Positions 25,472 through 36,917 of a stretch of DNA of 64,000 nucleotides are shown in pieces (positions within the stretch are counted from its first letter, which is position 1; every line of letters begins with the position of its first letter). Location of the stretch: positions 97,501 through 161,500 of the forward strand of contig MVGU01001037.1 of NCBI GenBank assembly GCA_002005505.1, written 5' to 3'. Position numbers and translations under genes: made by a program. Source of the DNA: Botryococcus braunii. Lineage: Eukaryota > Chlorophyta > Trebouxiophyceae. Under the pieces are notes generated by a model. The model searched no databases. It was not told the DNA's origin and saw nothing but the letters and a program-made list of their open reading frames with translations.

Positions 25472-26163
25472 TGTTGTATTGGATGAGTTATTTATGCCTT
25501 TCCCTCAGTGGAGTAATGGTGGCATTTCCGTCAGTGACAATAATAAATGACTAATATGGGCGAAACTGCAAAGACTTCGCGGTTAGGAACAATTTGAATG
25601 TAGATAGAGATAACGCAAGTTACAGACACGTTTAGTGCAGGAAGGTAGTGGTGCTAGCACGGAGAGGCAAGGCACTTGGTTGGGACTACACAAGCACTCC
25701 GGGTGTTTCCTTAAAGTTGCCCAATCAGTCCTTGATTGTTCATGTTCTTGACTCTACTCTTCGTCACACAGTAGAGCGAACTTTGACTCACACCCTCCGT
25801 GCCGCCACTGCACAGGTAACGTGATTGTGAATAGAATGGGAGATTTTAGGCTTTGTTGACCTTAGTATTTCATGTTATGTGTATGTGCTTGGCTATCTTA
25901 TCATCGGACAATGAGATTGATCCTTTCTGAGTACGTACCAGTTAGGGTAGATTGAATTCCGTTGTTAAGAGAGAGCAAGTGAGCAATTGTAATAGACTTG
26001 GTTGGGACTACACAAGCACTCCGGGTGTTTCCTTAAAGTTGCCCAATCAGTCCTTGATTGTTCATGTTCTTGACTCTACTCTTCGTCACACAGTAGAGCG
26101 AACTTTGACTCACACCCTCCGTGCCGCCACTGCACAGGAATACGCCAAGCCCATAACCTAACA
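25472..26163 (+). repeat. copia 5' LTR (692 bp)
   Basis: Starts TGTTGTATTGG and ends CATAACCTAACA. It holds an internal direct duplication of 143 bp (25674-25816 and 25996-26138). It should carry the element's promoter and RNA start. The small frame it contains recurs in the 3' LTR and is not a gene. Confidence 0.97.
25674..26138. repeat. 143-bp direct duplication inside the copia LTR
   Basis: Copies at 25674-25816 and 25996-26138 begin ACTTGGTTGGGACTACACAA and end GCCGCCACTGCACAGG. They are 322 bp apart and appear identical. The same pair is in the 3' LTR (38580-38722 and 38902-39044). The first copy is followed by GTAACG, a good splice-donor look-alike. Confidence 0.9.
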
Positions 26164-26773
26164 GGTTATGGGCCCACCACTCTCCCGTTGAGTGTGGGTG
26201 GCTCTGAAGACGGAGGAAGACAACCGTGAAGGGCTAAGAAACGCCGCACGAAGCAGACGGCAAGAAAAACTACCTGTGTCAACGTTCCTGCGCACCTAAG
26301 GACTGGACCTCCCTCGTACAACGATCGAATCAAGGCTGGGGGACCTCGAGGAGAACGTACACCGGACGAGCGAGCACTCGTCATCAAAAACTACGTTCTT
26401 CATCTGTACGCTGGACGCCCGCTTCCTCTGCCATCGTGGTTTGCGGATAGATTTCCTGTGTATCCAGCTTATAAGTTCACCCCGTGGGAGATCTCGTTTG
26501 TGAATCTTGAGCCTGGGTTCATCACGAAGGCTAAGTTCCTGAAGTATTGGCGTACCGTTGTCTGGCTGAACAGAGAGCAGGAAACAGCCGAAATTGCAGC
26601 GTACAACTCAGTGGAGTTAGCATTGTCCACTATCCCGATAGCTGCTTTCAAAGACACCCTGTCTCTGAGTGTTCGATGTGAAGCTGACTGGGAGACGGAG
26701 TCAGACAGTGATTAGTCCGGTGGTTGAGATGACTGTCTGAATGTTTCCTTGATAATCGTATAGAGTGCAGACA
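26164..26773 (+). other. copia leader with a 161-codon open frame lacking ATG
   Basis: This 610-bp leader lies between the 5' LTR and the gag-pol ATG. One frame is open from 26230 to the TAG at 26713-26715. The predicted peptide is basic at its start (AKKRRTKQTARKTT) and acidic at its end (DWETESDSD), and it has no in-frame ATG. It could be reached only by splicing or a non-AUG start, or it may be a relic. TGGGCCCACC at 26169 is in the primer-binding-site position, but I cannot assign the tRNA. Confidence 0.5.
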
Positions 26774-29700
26774 ATGACATCGAAGAAGAAGGGGCAGTCA
26801 ACGAGTGGGGCGTCAACCTCAAGCAGCGAGACCACCACCTCTACACCTGTTCGAGAACCCTGCACCCCAAGTACATCAAGGGGGGAAGGTGATGTATTGC
26901 CAAAAGTTATTCCCACTCAGGTTAAAGTACACATCAAACTGAGGGACAAGGGACATAATATTCTGATCTGGAAGAGTGCTTATTTGGCAGCCAATGAGGC
27001 AAAGGGGTCCCTTCCTGCAGTGCTGGAGGCCATGCCTGGCACGTTGCATGATGCAGCAGCTCTGTTACTGTTGTATGAATCTGTGCCTGAGGAGTGGCAA
27101 GGAGAACTGGCAGAACTGGGATCTGCATATGATGCATATGAGTACATATGCAGGAAATTCATTGGTGGACATAATCTTCAGGCAAACATGGACTGGTTGC
27201 AAGAAATGGGTCAAGGGATGAGACATGATGAAACAATTTCCCAATACGTGAATCGCATGCTCAATCTCAAAGCCTGCCTCCACAGAAATAATCATCATCT
27301 GATGGATGGCTTTGTAGCGACCCAAATAGTGCAGGGTCTCCCTGAGGCAGCTAAGGAGCCTGGCAGCCTGTCCACAGCCGTCGCATCTCCACTCAACAAA
27401 CTGGCTGAATTACTACGTACCACTGCAGCGGCCCTGGGCTTTGATGAGACAGCTCCCCGCCAGCCCAGAGTCCTGGCCATCACCCCAAGCACTAGTGGAG
27501 CCAGCAACCCGCCAGCAGCAAGTGCAGCAACTGCTCAGCAGTCTTCAAGTGCATCTGATCCCAAGGGAGTTTGCAACTACTGTAATAAAAAGGGCCATTA
27601 TTGGAGAGACTGCAGAAAGAGGCGCAGGGACGAGGAGACCCAGAGGAACGTGGTGGCAGCGGTCCAGCAACTGCAAGGCATGTGGCCTCAGGGCCAGCCA
27701 CCTGTGGGTGGACACCATCCTCCAGTAGCCCAAATGGCCCATCATGGTGCAGATGCCTTCCCTGCTTGGTTCCAGCCTCCTGCTCCACCTCCACCTCCTC
27801 CTGAAGGTATGCTGTACACTATATCCCACAATGTCCTGGACAGTACGATCAGTAAACCCTTACAGCACTCCTGGCTGGTTGACAGTGGGGCATCGGTCCA
27901 CCTAGTAAATGACGTGGCATTGCTGCATAATCCTATCATCCATGCCAAACCAATTCCCCTGCACTTGGCTACCTCTGATGCCACTGGTTGTATTATTGCA
28001 TCTGGGTCAGTCTGTATTTTGAGCCCGCAACGCATTCCCTTCTGGATCCATCATGTGCAGTGTGTCCCCTCAGCTACCACCAACATCCTGTCAGTATCTG
28101 CTGCCCTTAGGGATGGTGCAGTATTCCAAACAGACAATGTGGGTGCCTTTTCATATGTCAGTGGACCAAACCACTGGAGAGCTCAGGTCACTGCAGAGAT
28201 GGGACTGTACTACATTCATAGTGTAGTTGCAGTGAGAGGGACCAGCACACCAAAGCATGCAGCCAGTGCAACCAAACAGTTAAAATCCAGTATCTTGTCG
28301 CACAGCTGTGCCAAACGTTACATTTGGCATAGCAGAATGGGACACCCTGGAGAAACGTGGATGCAGCGTCTTGCTAAGGAGAACCTGGTGACTGGGATTG
28401 ACACCTCCCTCTCTCCCTGCACTGATTGCCCGGTACACTGTGAAGCATGTATTGAAGGAAAGACTGCCAGACCCTCTTTCGGAACCAGTACCAGACCTGC
28501 CTTGGAACCTCTGGACCGAGTACACATAGACACTGTGGGTCCCATTACACCTGCAGCCATTACTGGTGAACGTTTGTGGGTTACTGTACTGGATGAAGCC
28601 TCTCAGTGGAAAGCAGTTATCCCAGTAAAGTCCAAAGACACCATCAGTGCAGCTGTCAGGGACTTACTTGTTTACTGGCAGACGCAACGAAAAACCACTG
28701 TGAAGTGTGTCAGATGTGACAGGGGAACTGAATTTATTAATGCTCGGTTCAAGGAGTTCTGTGCCTCCCAGGGGACTAAGCTGGAGACCTCTGCCCCCTA
28801 CACCCCACAGCAGAATGGAGTGGCTGAACGAGCCAACCGAACCCTGAAGGAAAGAACCCGGACTATCCTGGCCTTTGCTGCTGCCAGTCCCACCCTCTGG
28901 AAAGAAGCCCTGGAGACAGCATGCACCCTGCTCAACATGGGCCCAAGTACAGGCAGGGACCTTACCCCCTTTGAATTATTCTGGGGATATAAGCCTGATG
29001 TCTCACTTCTGCGCACATGGGGCTGCCTTGCATATGTGCATATCCCAGATGTCCAGAGGCCAGTCTTTGCACCAAAAACTGTGCCAGGAATGCTCACCGG
29101 TTATTCAGCCTCCTCCAAAGCTTATCGTATATACATGGGTGGGGGCATATGGCGAGAAAGCAGAGATGTCATCTTTGTGGAGCACCTCAGAGGGGCCTCT
29201 CGTATTGGTCTCAGTGTGACTCCCGCTCAGTCTGAGAAATTTCTGTGCCCTGTTCCCTCTGGAACCAGCACTTCCAAACAGCACCCAGAGCCAGTTACTG
29301 TATCCTGTGAAGACGACAGTGAGGCAGAGATCCAGGACTCGTCCGTTGAGACATTGCACCCTCACATTTCCCAGAAAGACGCAGACTCAGAATGTTCAGG
29401 ACCCTCTGGGAAGGCTGAGCCCGAGCCTGACCCCCAGAGATCCACTGCTCCCGCGGAGATCCGAAGGACCATCGAAGCAACTCTGGACCTGGCCCGCGGC
29501 GCTCATTCGGACTCGGGCCTACAGCAACAAATGATGCGAGCTCAAGAGACTCTCAGACCAACCAGCCTGGAGAATTCCAATTTGGCTGCTGATGGGCTGA
29601 CAAGAGCTCAGAGGCATGAGCAACGAACACTTGCAAGAGAACTCCTGCTGTCACAGGAGATGGGAGAGAGCAGAGACAAAGTGGGGCTAACAGAAAGTGA

Positions 29701-32058
29701 CACACAGTCACCGGGACCAGGGGAAGTGCAGGTAGATGGGTGCCAGTCTGAGAGCTCTGATTTTCATGTTAGTGATGAGAGGGGGGCAGCCACAATAATG
29801 ACTGCAAATGGTCCCAGGGAGCTGAGTTGCACGGGTGGGTCCTGTCCAGTGAATGAGCTTCATGTCAGCGGTGAGACTTGTGTGGAAACGCCTGGCTCTC
29901 CCCATCAGTGGCGTGGACTGGTAGGGGAAGGTGGTGACAGCCACAGTCCTGAGAAGAGACAATCCACTCTCTCGGAAACAGCCAGAAATGTCTGTGAGAG
30001 CAGTACTGGGTCTGCATCCCAGTACTTGTGTGAGAGCCGAGAAGAGGAGGTGAATCAGGTGCACAGACAGTGTGTGGTACCCCCAAATTACAAGTGCAGC
30101 CTGAGAGGTACCTGTGTATGGGAGAAGGATGTCAGGGATGAGAGGTCACAGACTCTTGTGACACAACGTGGAAGTCAGAGACACACAAGTCAAGAAAGGG
30201 AGGGGAAGCAAAGGGGCGACCAGAGCCTACCTCCTCCTGCCTGTGAGAGCCCTCAAGAGCCTGAGCTTGAGAGGATGTGTAAGCGTGTGGATGTGGAGGT
30301 GAACCGGAAGCTCAGACAATGTGAGAAACCTCCTGACTATGGATGCTTCCCGGGAGGTACCTGTGTCTGGGAGGAAGATGTGAGCGTGCAAGACAACAAG
30401 TTGAGCAGTGCGAAGTGTGAATCCAAGAGAGAGAGAAGCATGAGAGAAAGCTCTGATACCACTGAGAGAAAAGCTAGCTGTAGTGCGGCGAGTGTCAGTG
30501 GAAGAGTAGTGGGTTCTGAGGGTGCAACCAACGATTCTCCCAAGGGTAAGGGAGAGAAGGGGAAGCACACTGGTGTTAGATTTGGTAAAATCCATGTTCC
30601 CTCTAATTTAAGAGAAGCTCAGATGTCTCCTCAGTGGGAATACTGGAAAGCTGCGATGCAAGAAGAGCAGAATTCATTAGACACCCATGAGGTTATGGAA
30701 TATGTTCCTAGACCTCATGGACATAAGGTAATACCAGTTCACTGGATTTTCTCAGTGAAAATGGATGCACATGGCAATGTGTTGAGATTCAAGGCAAGAT
30801 TGGTTGCTCAGGGGTGTCGACAAATTCCTGGAGTAGATGTCATGGAGGTCTTTGCACCAACCAGCAGCTATGGAGCTAGGAGAACCTTGCTAGCTGTGGC
30901 TGCTAGGGAAGGTTACGAGATTCACCAGGTAGATGTTAAGACAGCCTTTCTCAATGGTGAGCTGGAGGAAGAAGTGTATGTAACACAACCTCCAGGATTT
31001 GAGAATGGTGATCGTAATACCGTGTGTCGACTCAAAAAGGCACTGTATGGCCTAAAGCAGGCCCCACGTGCCTGGCACAAGACCCTTAATGACAAACTTG
31101 AAGTCATGGGGTATGTGGTGTGCAAGAGTGATGCTGGAGTTTATGTGAGATGCTCTGAAGATGGGGGTAAATCCTACGTGCTAATTTATGTAGATGATCT
31201 CCTGATTGTATCCAAGGGCATGTCAGAGGTGGAGAGAGTGAAAGAGCTTCTCAAGAAAGAATTCACCATCCACGATCTGGGGGAGGTGAAGGATTTCTTA
31301 GGTTGTCAAGTCATGAGAGATAGAGAGAAGGGGTTAATCTCTCTGAGTTGCATTCCTAAGATAGATGCACTTGTGGAGAAGTTTGGTCTTGATCTTGAGT
31401 CAGTTGGGCCCGATACCCCAATGACAAAAGATTTTGTAATGTCTCAGATGCCAGCACCAAAGGATGGGAGTGATAGTATTGGTGCTGGGAGTGTTCTGCC
31501 TCCTGGTCATCGATACTGTGAGTTAGTTGGGTCTCTGCTCTACATAGCTAACACCACTCGTCCTGATATATCCCAGGCTGTAGGAGTTCTGTCGAGGTAC
31601 AGGATGTCACCCACAACAGCACACTGGAATGAGGCCATCCGTGTGTTGAAATATCTTAAAGGAACCCGAGACCTGGTTCTGATCCTTGGTGGAAAAGAAA
31701 CAGAGTTGGAGGGATATGTTGATGCTGATTACGGTGGAGATCAAGACCACCGTTTCTCCACCACCGGCTTCGTCCTCACTGTGTTTGGAGGAGCAGTTGT
31801 GTGGGGAAGCAAAAAGCAATCTGCTGTGGCTACTTCCACAGTAGAAGCAGAATTCATGGCAGCAAGTGCTGTTGTGAAGGAAGCTAATTGGCTGAGGGGA
31901 TTCCTAGAGGAAATTGGCGTGTTACCTTGGATAGTGAAGATACATTGTTATAACCAAGGGTGCATCAACCACCTCAGGAATCCAGTGTATTCTAAACATA
32001 CCAAGCATATTGCAATCAGCTGTCACTTTGCACGTGAAGCTATTGCAAAGGGGCAGGT
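26774..32058 (+). CDS. copia Gag-Pol polyprotein, interrupted near its C-terminus
   Basis: Single frame from the ATG at 26774. The gypsy element cuts it after 32058, and it resumes at 38245-38359. Domains by residue: Gag with a CCHC knuckle at 267-280 (CNYCNKKGHYWRDC); aspartic protease DSGAS at 370; an HxxxxH...CxxC pre-integrase zinc region; integrase D586-D649-E685, the last pair at exact D35E spacing; a 460-residue Ser/Glu/Cys-rich linker; reverse transcriptase with YVDD at 1472-1475; RNase H with D1650 and E1691. Two further RNase H acidic positions are replaced: the Asp of the CDNQ motif is Tyr1726, and the Asp of the KHIDI motif is Ala1747. As it stands the frame runs 40 bases into the gypsy LTR and stops at 32096-32098. 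Confidence 0.95.
30047..30382 (+). repeat. two 29-residue Cys-rich repeats in the copia linker
   Basis: 30047-30133 and 30296-30382, 87 bp each and in frame. They share EVN, RQC, PPxY, GTCVWE and DV, with cysteines in the pattern C-x7-C-x5-C. They lie between integrase and reverse transcriptase, where copia polyproteins are usually variable. Confidence 0.85.
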
Positions 32059-32507
32059 TGTAGTGAGGTGCCGCGTCAGCGCGACGCGTCTCACGTAGGA
32101 TGTGCGCGTAGTTCATGTTTCTTCGTGCCCTTTGGGATACGAGTAGATCTCGTTGTCCTTGTGTGTAGGAAAATGACTGTAATATCCTAGTGGGTCTCCT
32201 CTCGTCATCCATATCGTTATGCTCGCGAGAGCATCTCGTAGAGGGACGACGTAGCCGGATCCGCGCATAGGTGGACTAGGAACTCGGGTGGCGATCATTT
32301 GTCTTTGGGTTTGCTGCTACGAGTGAGACATCTAGCATTCTCTACATTGTTCATTATATTGTTCTTTGGAGACTCGGACGACCTGCGTGAGGAGGGCTGC
32401 GAACTTGTAACGGATTGGAACTTCGATTCCTACCTTCGGTGTCACCCTTGCCTGAAACCCTTGCTTAGCTTGTTATAAATCTTAGTTACACGTCTCACTT
32501 CGTTAAA
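32059..32507 (+). repeat. gypsy 5' LTR (449 bp)
   Basis: Starts TGTAGTGAGGTGCCGCG and ends CACTTCGTTAAA. The border is fixed by the CAGGT duplication and by divergence between the two copies, giving TG...AA ends rather than the usual TG...CA. Confidence 0.95.
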
Positions 32508-32508
32508 T

Positions 32509-32522
32509 TGGTATCGGCGAGG
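32509..32522 (+). other. gypsy primer-binding site, initiator-Met-tRNA-like
   Basis: TGGTATCGGCGAGG begins one base after the LTR. Its first seven bases match the TGGTATC common to plant elements primed by initiator tRNA-Met; the rest diverges. Confidence 0.55.
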
Positions 32523-32586
32523 CGGTTAGAGCCTCGAACCGAAGGGAGACGTAGGGAAGGTTGTAATTGCATTGTTCCATTGCAAC

Positions 32587-33795
32587 ATGATGGCGGTTAA
32601 ACGGAAAGGAAACAAGTACTCCGGTCTCCCCCTTAAAGAGAAAGAAATTTTGGAAGGTTTGGAAAAGGAAGGTATTGAAGTCGATGATCTTTTGGAAGAG
32701 TCCGAAACGGAATTGCATCTGGCCCCATCGCCCAAACCGACCACACCCAAAACGAAACCCAAACCCACTCCTTTGAAGACACCCTTGAAGAAAAATAAGA
32801 CTAAATCCCTAATTCTACGGTTATTGAAGCGGATTGAGGCCTTGGAGGGAGAACGAGCATCCAAGCAAACGTCATCCACCACTAACGTCGTGCGTGTGCC
32901 TACACCAGCCATGTTTACAGGAAAAAGAGGAAGCTTCCAATTCTTTGCTAGTAAGGTGGAATCATATGTGAACATTTCAAATGTGTCAAGGGACAAGTGG
33001 GTGGCAGTCGCGCTGCAATGTATGGAGGAGCGACCTACAAAGGTGTGGGGAACATACCTCAAAAGGAAGGAAAGGGAAGGAGGTCAAACAGAGCCAACAT
33101 GGGAAGACTTTAAAAATTTTATGGGAAATCGATACGACTCTACAGATTTGGTTATGGCTGCCCGGCAAAAATTAGACCATGTTTATCAAGGGCAAGAAAG
33201 CGTTGAAAGATACATAGAAAGGTTTATTTCCTTGTTGAGTGATGTAGAAACCGAATATGACATCTGCGAAAATGATAAAATATATATGTTCCTCAAAGGC
33301 CTGAATGCTCCTATTAGAGTTGCTTGCACAGTTAACCCTCAAACTGGTGTCAGGTTCACAAGCCTCGACTCATTGTGCACTTATGTGGTGCAATATGAAA
33401 GCAACTTAAAATCAGGGGGGATGCTGAGGGGACAGGAAGGAAGGAAGGTTCTCAACGTTGTGAAGAGGACTCCAACAAGCACGCCGGCATACTTTCCGGG
33501 ATTCACCCAGGGGCCTGTGCTTGGAGCCGTCGGACACAACGTTGGTGGGAAGTTAGATTCTCGGACAAGCGTCCCCTCCGAGCGCCAGTGTTATTTCTGC
33601 AAAAACTTTGGTCACGAGCAATGGCAATGTCAGGCCAAGCGGGACTACTTGCAAAGGAAGAGCAGGCGCGACAGTCAATTGCCCCCACCTCCTCCTTTCC
33701 CCTCTAATCAAGCTCGAGGTGGGCAGTGGAAGGGCCGTGGTGGCCGGGGAGCACATTGGAAGGGAAAAGGGCCGGGGCATAATCCTCAAAAGTAA
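32587..33795 (+). CDS. gypsy Gag (402 aa)
   Basis: ATG at 32587 (a second ATG follows directly) to TAA at 33793-33795. A basic, Lys/Pro-rich N-terminus is followed by the retrotransposon Gag core (residues about 110-280, with a KLDHVYQGQESVERYIERF-type segment). A single CCHC knuckle, CYFCKNFGHEQWQC, starts at residue 335, and a Gly/Arg-rich tail follows. It packages element RNA into virus-like particles. The pol frame is offset by -1 and opens at 33783, so it overlaps the end of gag by only about a dozen bases. Confidence 0.93.
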   Translation: MMAVKRKGNKYSGLPLKEKEILEGLEKEGIEVDDLLEESETELHLAPSPKPTTPKTKPKPTPLKTPLKKNKTKSLILRLLKRIEALEGERASKQTSSTTNVVRVPTPAMFTGKRGSFQFFASKVESYVNISNVSRDKWVAVALQCMEERPTKVWGTYLKRKEREGGQTEPTWEDFKNFMGNRYDSTDLVMAARQKLDHVYQGQESVERYIERFISLLSDVETEYDICENDKIYMFLKGLNAPIRVACTVNPQTGVRFTSLDSLCTYVVQYESNLKSGGMLRGQEGRKVLNVVKRTPTSTPAYFPGFTQGPVLGAVGHNVGGKLDSRTSVPSERQCYFCKNFGHEQWQCQAKRDYLQRKSRRDSQLPPPPPFPSNQARGGQWKGRGGRGAHWKGKGPGHNPQK

Positions 33796-33806
33796 ATTCT
33801 GAAGCC

Positions 33807-36800
33807 ATGGATGCCACTTGCTTGCATGTTTTGCACTCTCTTGTGGCCTCCAATTTGGGAAAGGAAGGGGTGAACCTTGTGGTGCCAAATGTTAGGAAGG
33901 CTGAATCTGAGATTTCCAAGTTTTTATGGGAACAAAGGTGCAACCCGTCCCTCACTTGTTGTTTCATTGTGGGAAGGAAAACTTGGAAAAGTAAGAGTCT
34001 CTATGCTCACCGTATGCAAGGAAGGATTGTGGAAGTGTGTTCAGGAAGGAAGGGACAGGCGGTGGACATGAATGGTCAAACTAGTGTATACCCATTCTCT
34101 TTTGTATGTTGTGTGGTTCCCCCAAGACCCACACTCACCATGGGAAGTGTTACTACTGACTCTCCGCTAGCTATGACCTTTCCGGCGAATGTTAAGGGGA
34201 AAATCCTTTCAGTGTTGTTTGATAGTGGGGCATCTCATTCGTTTATTAAAAGTGATACTTTGCAAGGGCTAGGGGTGCGATAAAAACCCGCATGCATATC
34301 CGTGACTCTTGCTGATGGAAGTGTGTCCGATACGAAAGGAACGGTAGATGTGTCGTTTACACTCAAGCCTGGTATAACTTCCCGTCACAACTTCATTGTA
34401 AGCCCTGCCATGATTGATGGGGTAGACATGATTTTGGGGCAGGACTGGATGGAAGAAAGAGGAGTCTCAATTGATTTTTGTGTAAAGGCTGCTCAATTTA
34501 GACATAATGGGAAGTGGGTCACCCTAAAACACGCAAATTCATCGTTGCCAGTGGGGCCAAAACTTGTTTGGGGTTTACAAGCACAAGAGAGGAAGGAAGG
34601 AAGGAAGGATAGGAATGGAAAAGGATGGAAGGGACAAGATGTTTGGAAGGTTTGTTTGTATACTGTGCTTGTGAATGAGCAGGCTGAACTGGTGGACATC
34701 ACCGGGGAGGACGCCTCAAGTGAGGCCGACTTGGCGGACACCGACAAATCTATGGACGACACCCCCGTCGTCACAAAACCCCCCAGTAGTACCGGTATGA
34801 CTTTCACTCATCAAATAAATGACATGTTGGAAGGCAAGCCACAGGCCCTGAAAGACTTGTTACTTGCAAATGAGGACTTGTTTGCAAAACAACTCCCGGG
34901 GTTACCCCCGGAGCGGGAAGTGTTTCACACAATAAATTTGGAAGAAGGACATCGGCCCCCCAATAGGCCCGCGTACCGTCTTGCTCCAAGTGAGCTTGCG
35001 GAATGCGAAAAAACGGTTGATGCGTTGTTAAAATTGGGATTGATCAGGCCAAGTTGCTCACCATTTGCATCACCTGTTTTGTTTGTTAGAAAGAAGGATG
35101 GAAGTTTGCGTATGGTAATAGACTACCGTCCCCTGAATAAAATTACCATCTCGGATAGGTACCCTCTCCCCAGAATTGACGATCTGTTGGATAGGCTTAA
35201 GGGAGCCAAGGTGTTTTCGAGCTTGGACTTGTTGTCTGGGTACCATCAAGTGCGACTTCGCAAGGAGGATGTGCATAAAACTGCCTTCAGGACCCCTTTT
35301 GGCTTGTACGAATTTCTTGTACTTCCCTTTGGGTTGACCAACGCGCCCGCGACATTTCAACGGCTTATGAATGAGGTTTTTCACGACTTTATAAGGGAAG
35401 GCTTTGTGGTTGTATACTTGGATGATGTGCTCATTTATAGCAAAACGGAAGAGGAACACCTTCTGCAGTTGGACAGAGTTTTCACCCGTCTACGCGAACA
35501 CCAACTCCTGGCAAAACTTGTCAAATGCTCTTTCTTTGAGAAACAATTGAAATACTTGGGACACATCATTGGGGAAAATGGATTGGAAGTGGATATGGAT
35601 AAAGTCAAGGTGGTGCAGGAGTGGCCTACGCCCACCAACGTAACGGAAGTTAGGAGGTTTCTTGGGTTGTCTAATTACTTTCGAAAGTTTATTCAGAACT
35701 ACAGTATCCTGGCAACCCCATTGACAGCTCTCTCTGGGGCAAAAGCACCTTGGAAGTGGGGACAGGAACAACAGGAAGCATTTGACAACATAAAGGAAGC
35801 TTTGGTAAGTGCCCCTATCTTAACACTCCCGGACGTACGTCGGCCATTTAAGGTAGTGTGCGATGCATGCGATTACGGCGTGGGAGCTGTGCTATTTCAA
35901 GATGGGAAGGTTTGTGCGTATTTCAGTAAAAAGTTGGGAGCAAGCGAGAGGAACTACAGTGCCACGGAACGGGAGTTATTGGCTGTAGTGTATGCTCTCA
36001 CGGAATGGAGATGTTATTTGTTAGGTAAGCCAGTAACGGTGGTGACGGATCACAAGTGCAACACCTTCTTGGGTCAACAGGTGGGGCTTAGTCCTCGGAG
36101 GGCTCGGTGGGCCGAGCGCCTGCAGGAGTTTGAGATTGAATGGGTATGGGAACCGGGCAAGACCAACATTGCGGATCCGCTCTCCAGGTGTCACTTCACT
36201 CAACACCCTGGACCTGGGGGGAGGGACAATGGGGCTGCTGTGGCCGGGGCTGCCCTCCGGCGCAAGCGTCGGCGCACCAGTCCGGACTCCCTCACCCCCT
36301 CCAGCCGGGATGTCGAGGGTACCCTCACAGCTCGGGTCCGCAAGGTCCCCAAGGTCACGCTCCCGGGGCCCGCTCACGAGACCCCAAGCTCCCTCGGCAC
36401 GATGGAGCAAATCGGGTTGGCCAGCCCGAGTGAGCTTACCCGCGAGACCGATGGGTACGAATCCCTACTTGGCAAACTTGAGAAGGCTTACACATACGAT
36501 CCGTGGTTGGCAGCGCGTGCGAATAGAAGGAAGGTTAGTCAAAAGGGAGGCTTTTGGGAGAGGAATGGACGGAAATATGTTCCTGCATTGTTTGAGGAAA
36601 GGAAAGATGGGGAACTTGTCGTGGAGAACCTACGACGTGAAACTTTGGAAGCTTTACATGATCCACCTCATGTTGGTCACCCTGGAGTAACTCGCATGTA
36701 CGAGCTTGTAACAAGGGAATGGTATTGGCCGGGAATGTATGAGGATGTCAAAGCCTATGTTGCTCATTGTGACTCTTGTCAACGAGTCAAGGCTCGGAAT

Positions 36801-36917
36801 ACTTTGCCTGCTGGTCTTCTTCACCCCTTACAAATACCAGCAAGGAAGTGGCAAAGTGTGTCTATGGACTTTATTACTAACCTCCCAAAGACCCCAAGTG
36901 GAAATGATGCTATTTGA
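33807..36917 (+). pseudogene. gypsy Pol with nonsense codons in protease and integrase
   Basis: One frame from the ATG at 33807, broken by TAA at 34281-34283 and ended by TGA at 36915-36917. The protease active site DSGASHSF (about 34221) lies before the TAA, while its conserved MILGQDW lies after it, so the protease is cut in two. Reverse transcriptase is intact (YLDDVLIYSK near 35415; FGLTNAPATFQRLMN), as is RNase H (VCDACDYGVGAVL, ERELLAVVYAL, VVTDHK). The integrase HHCC finger (HVGHPG...CDSCQ) and the first catalytic Asp (SMDFITNLP) are present. The TGA replaces the usual Trp or hydrophobic residue in NDAI-x-VVDRL. Integrase-like sequence continues in frame to about 37005 and is then lost, so the second Asp and the Glu are missing. 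The remnant has about 1,035 codons. Confidence 0.92.

Noticed and set aside
25952..26161. 69-codon frame in the copia LTR, repeated at 38858-39067
   Set aside because: It begins at TTG, lies wholly within both LTRs and is partly a duplicated LTR block; no sign of a protein-coding gene.
32096..32098. Apparent natural C-terminus VRCRVSATRLT of the copia polyprotein
   Set aside because: These residues are translated gypsy LTR; the true copia C-terminus lies after the nested element at 38245-38359.
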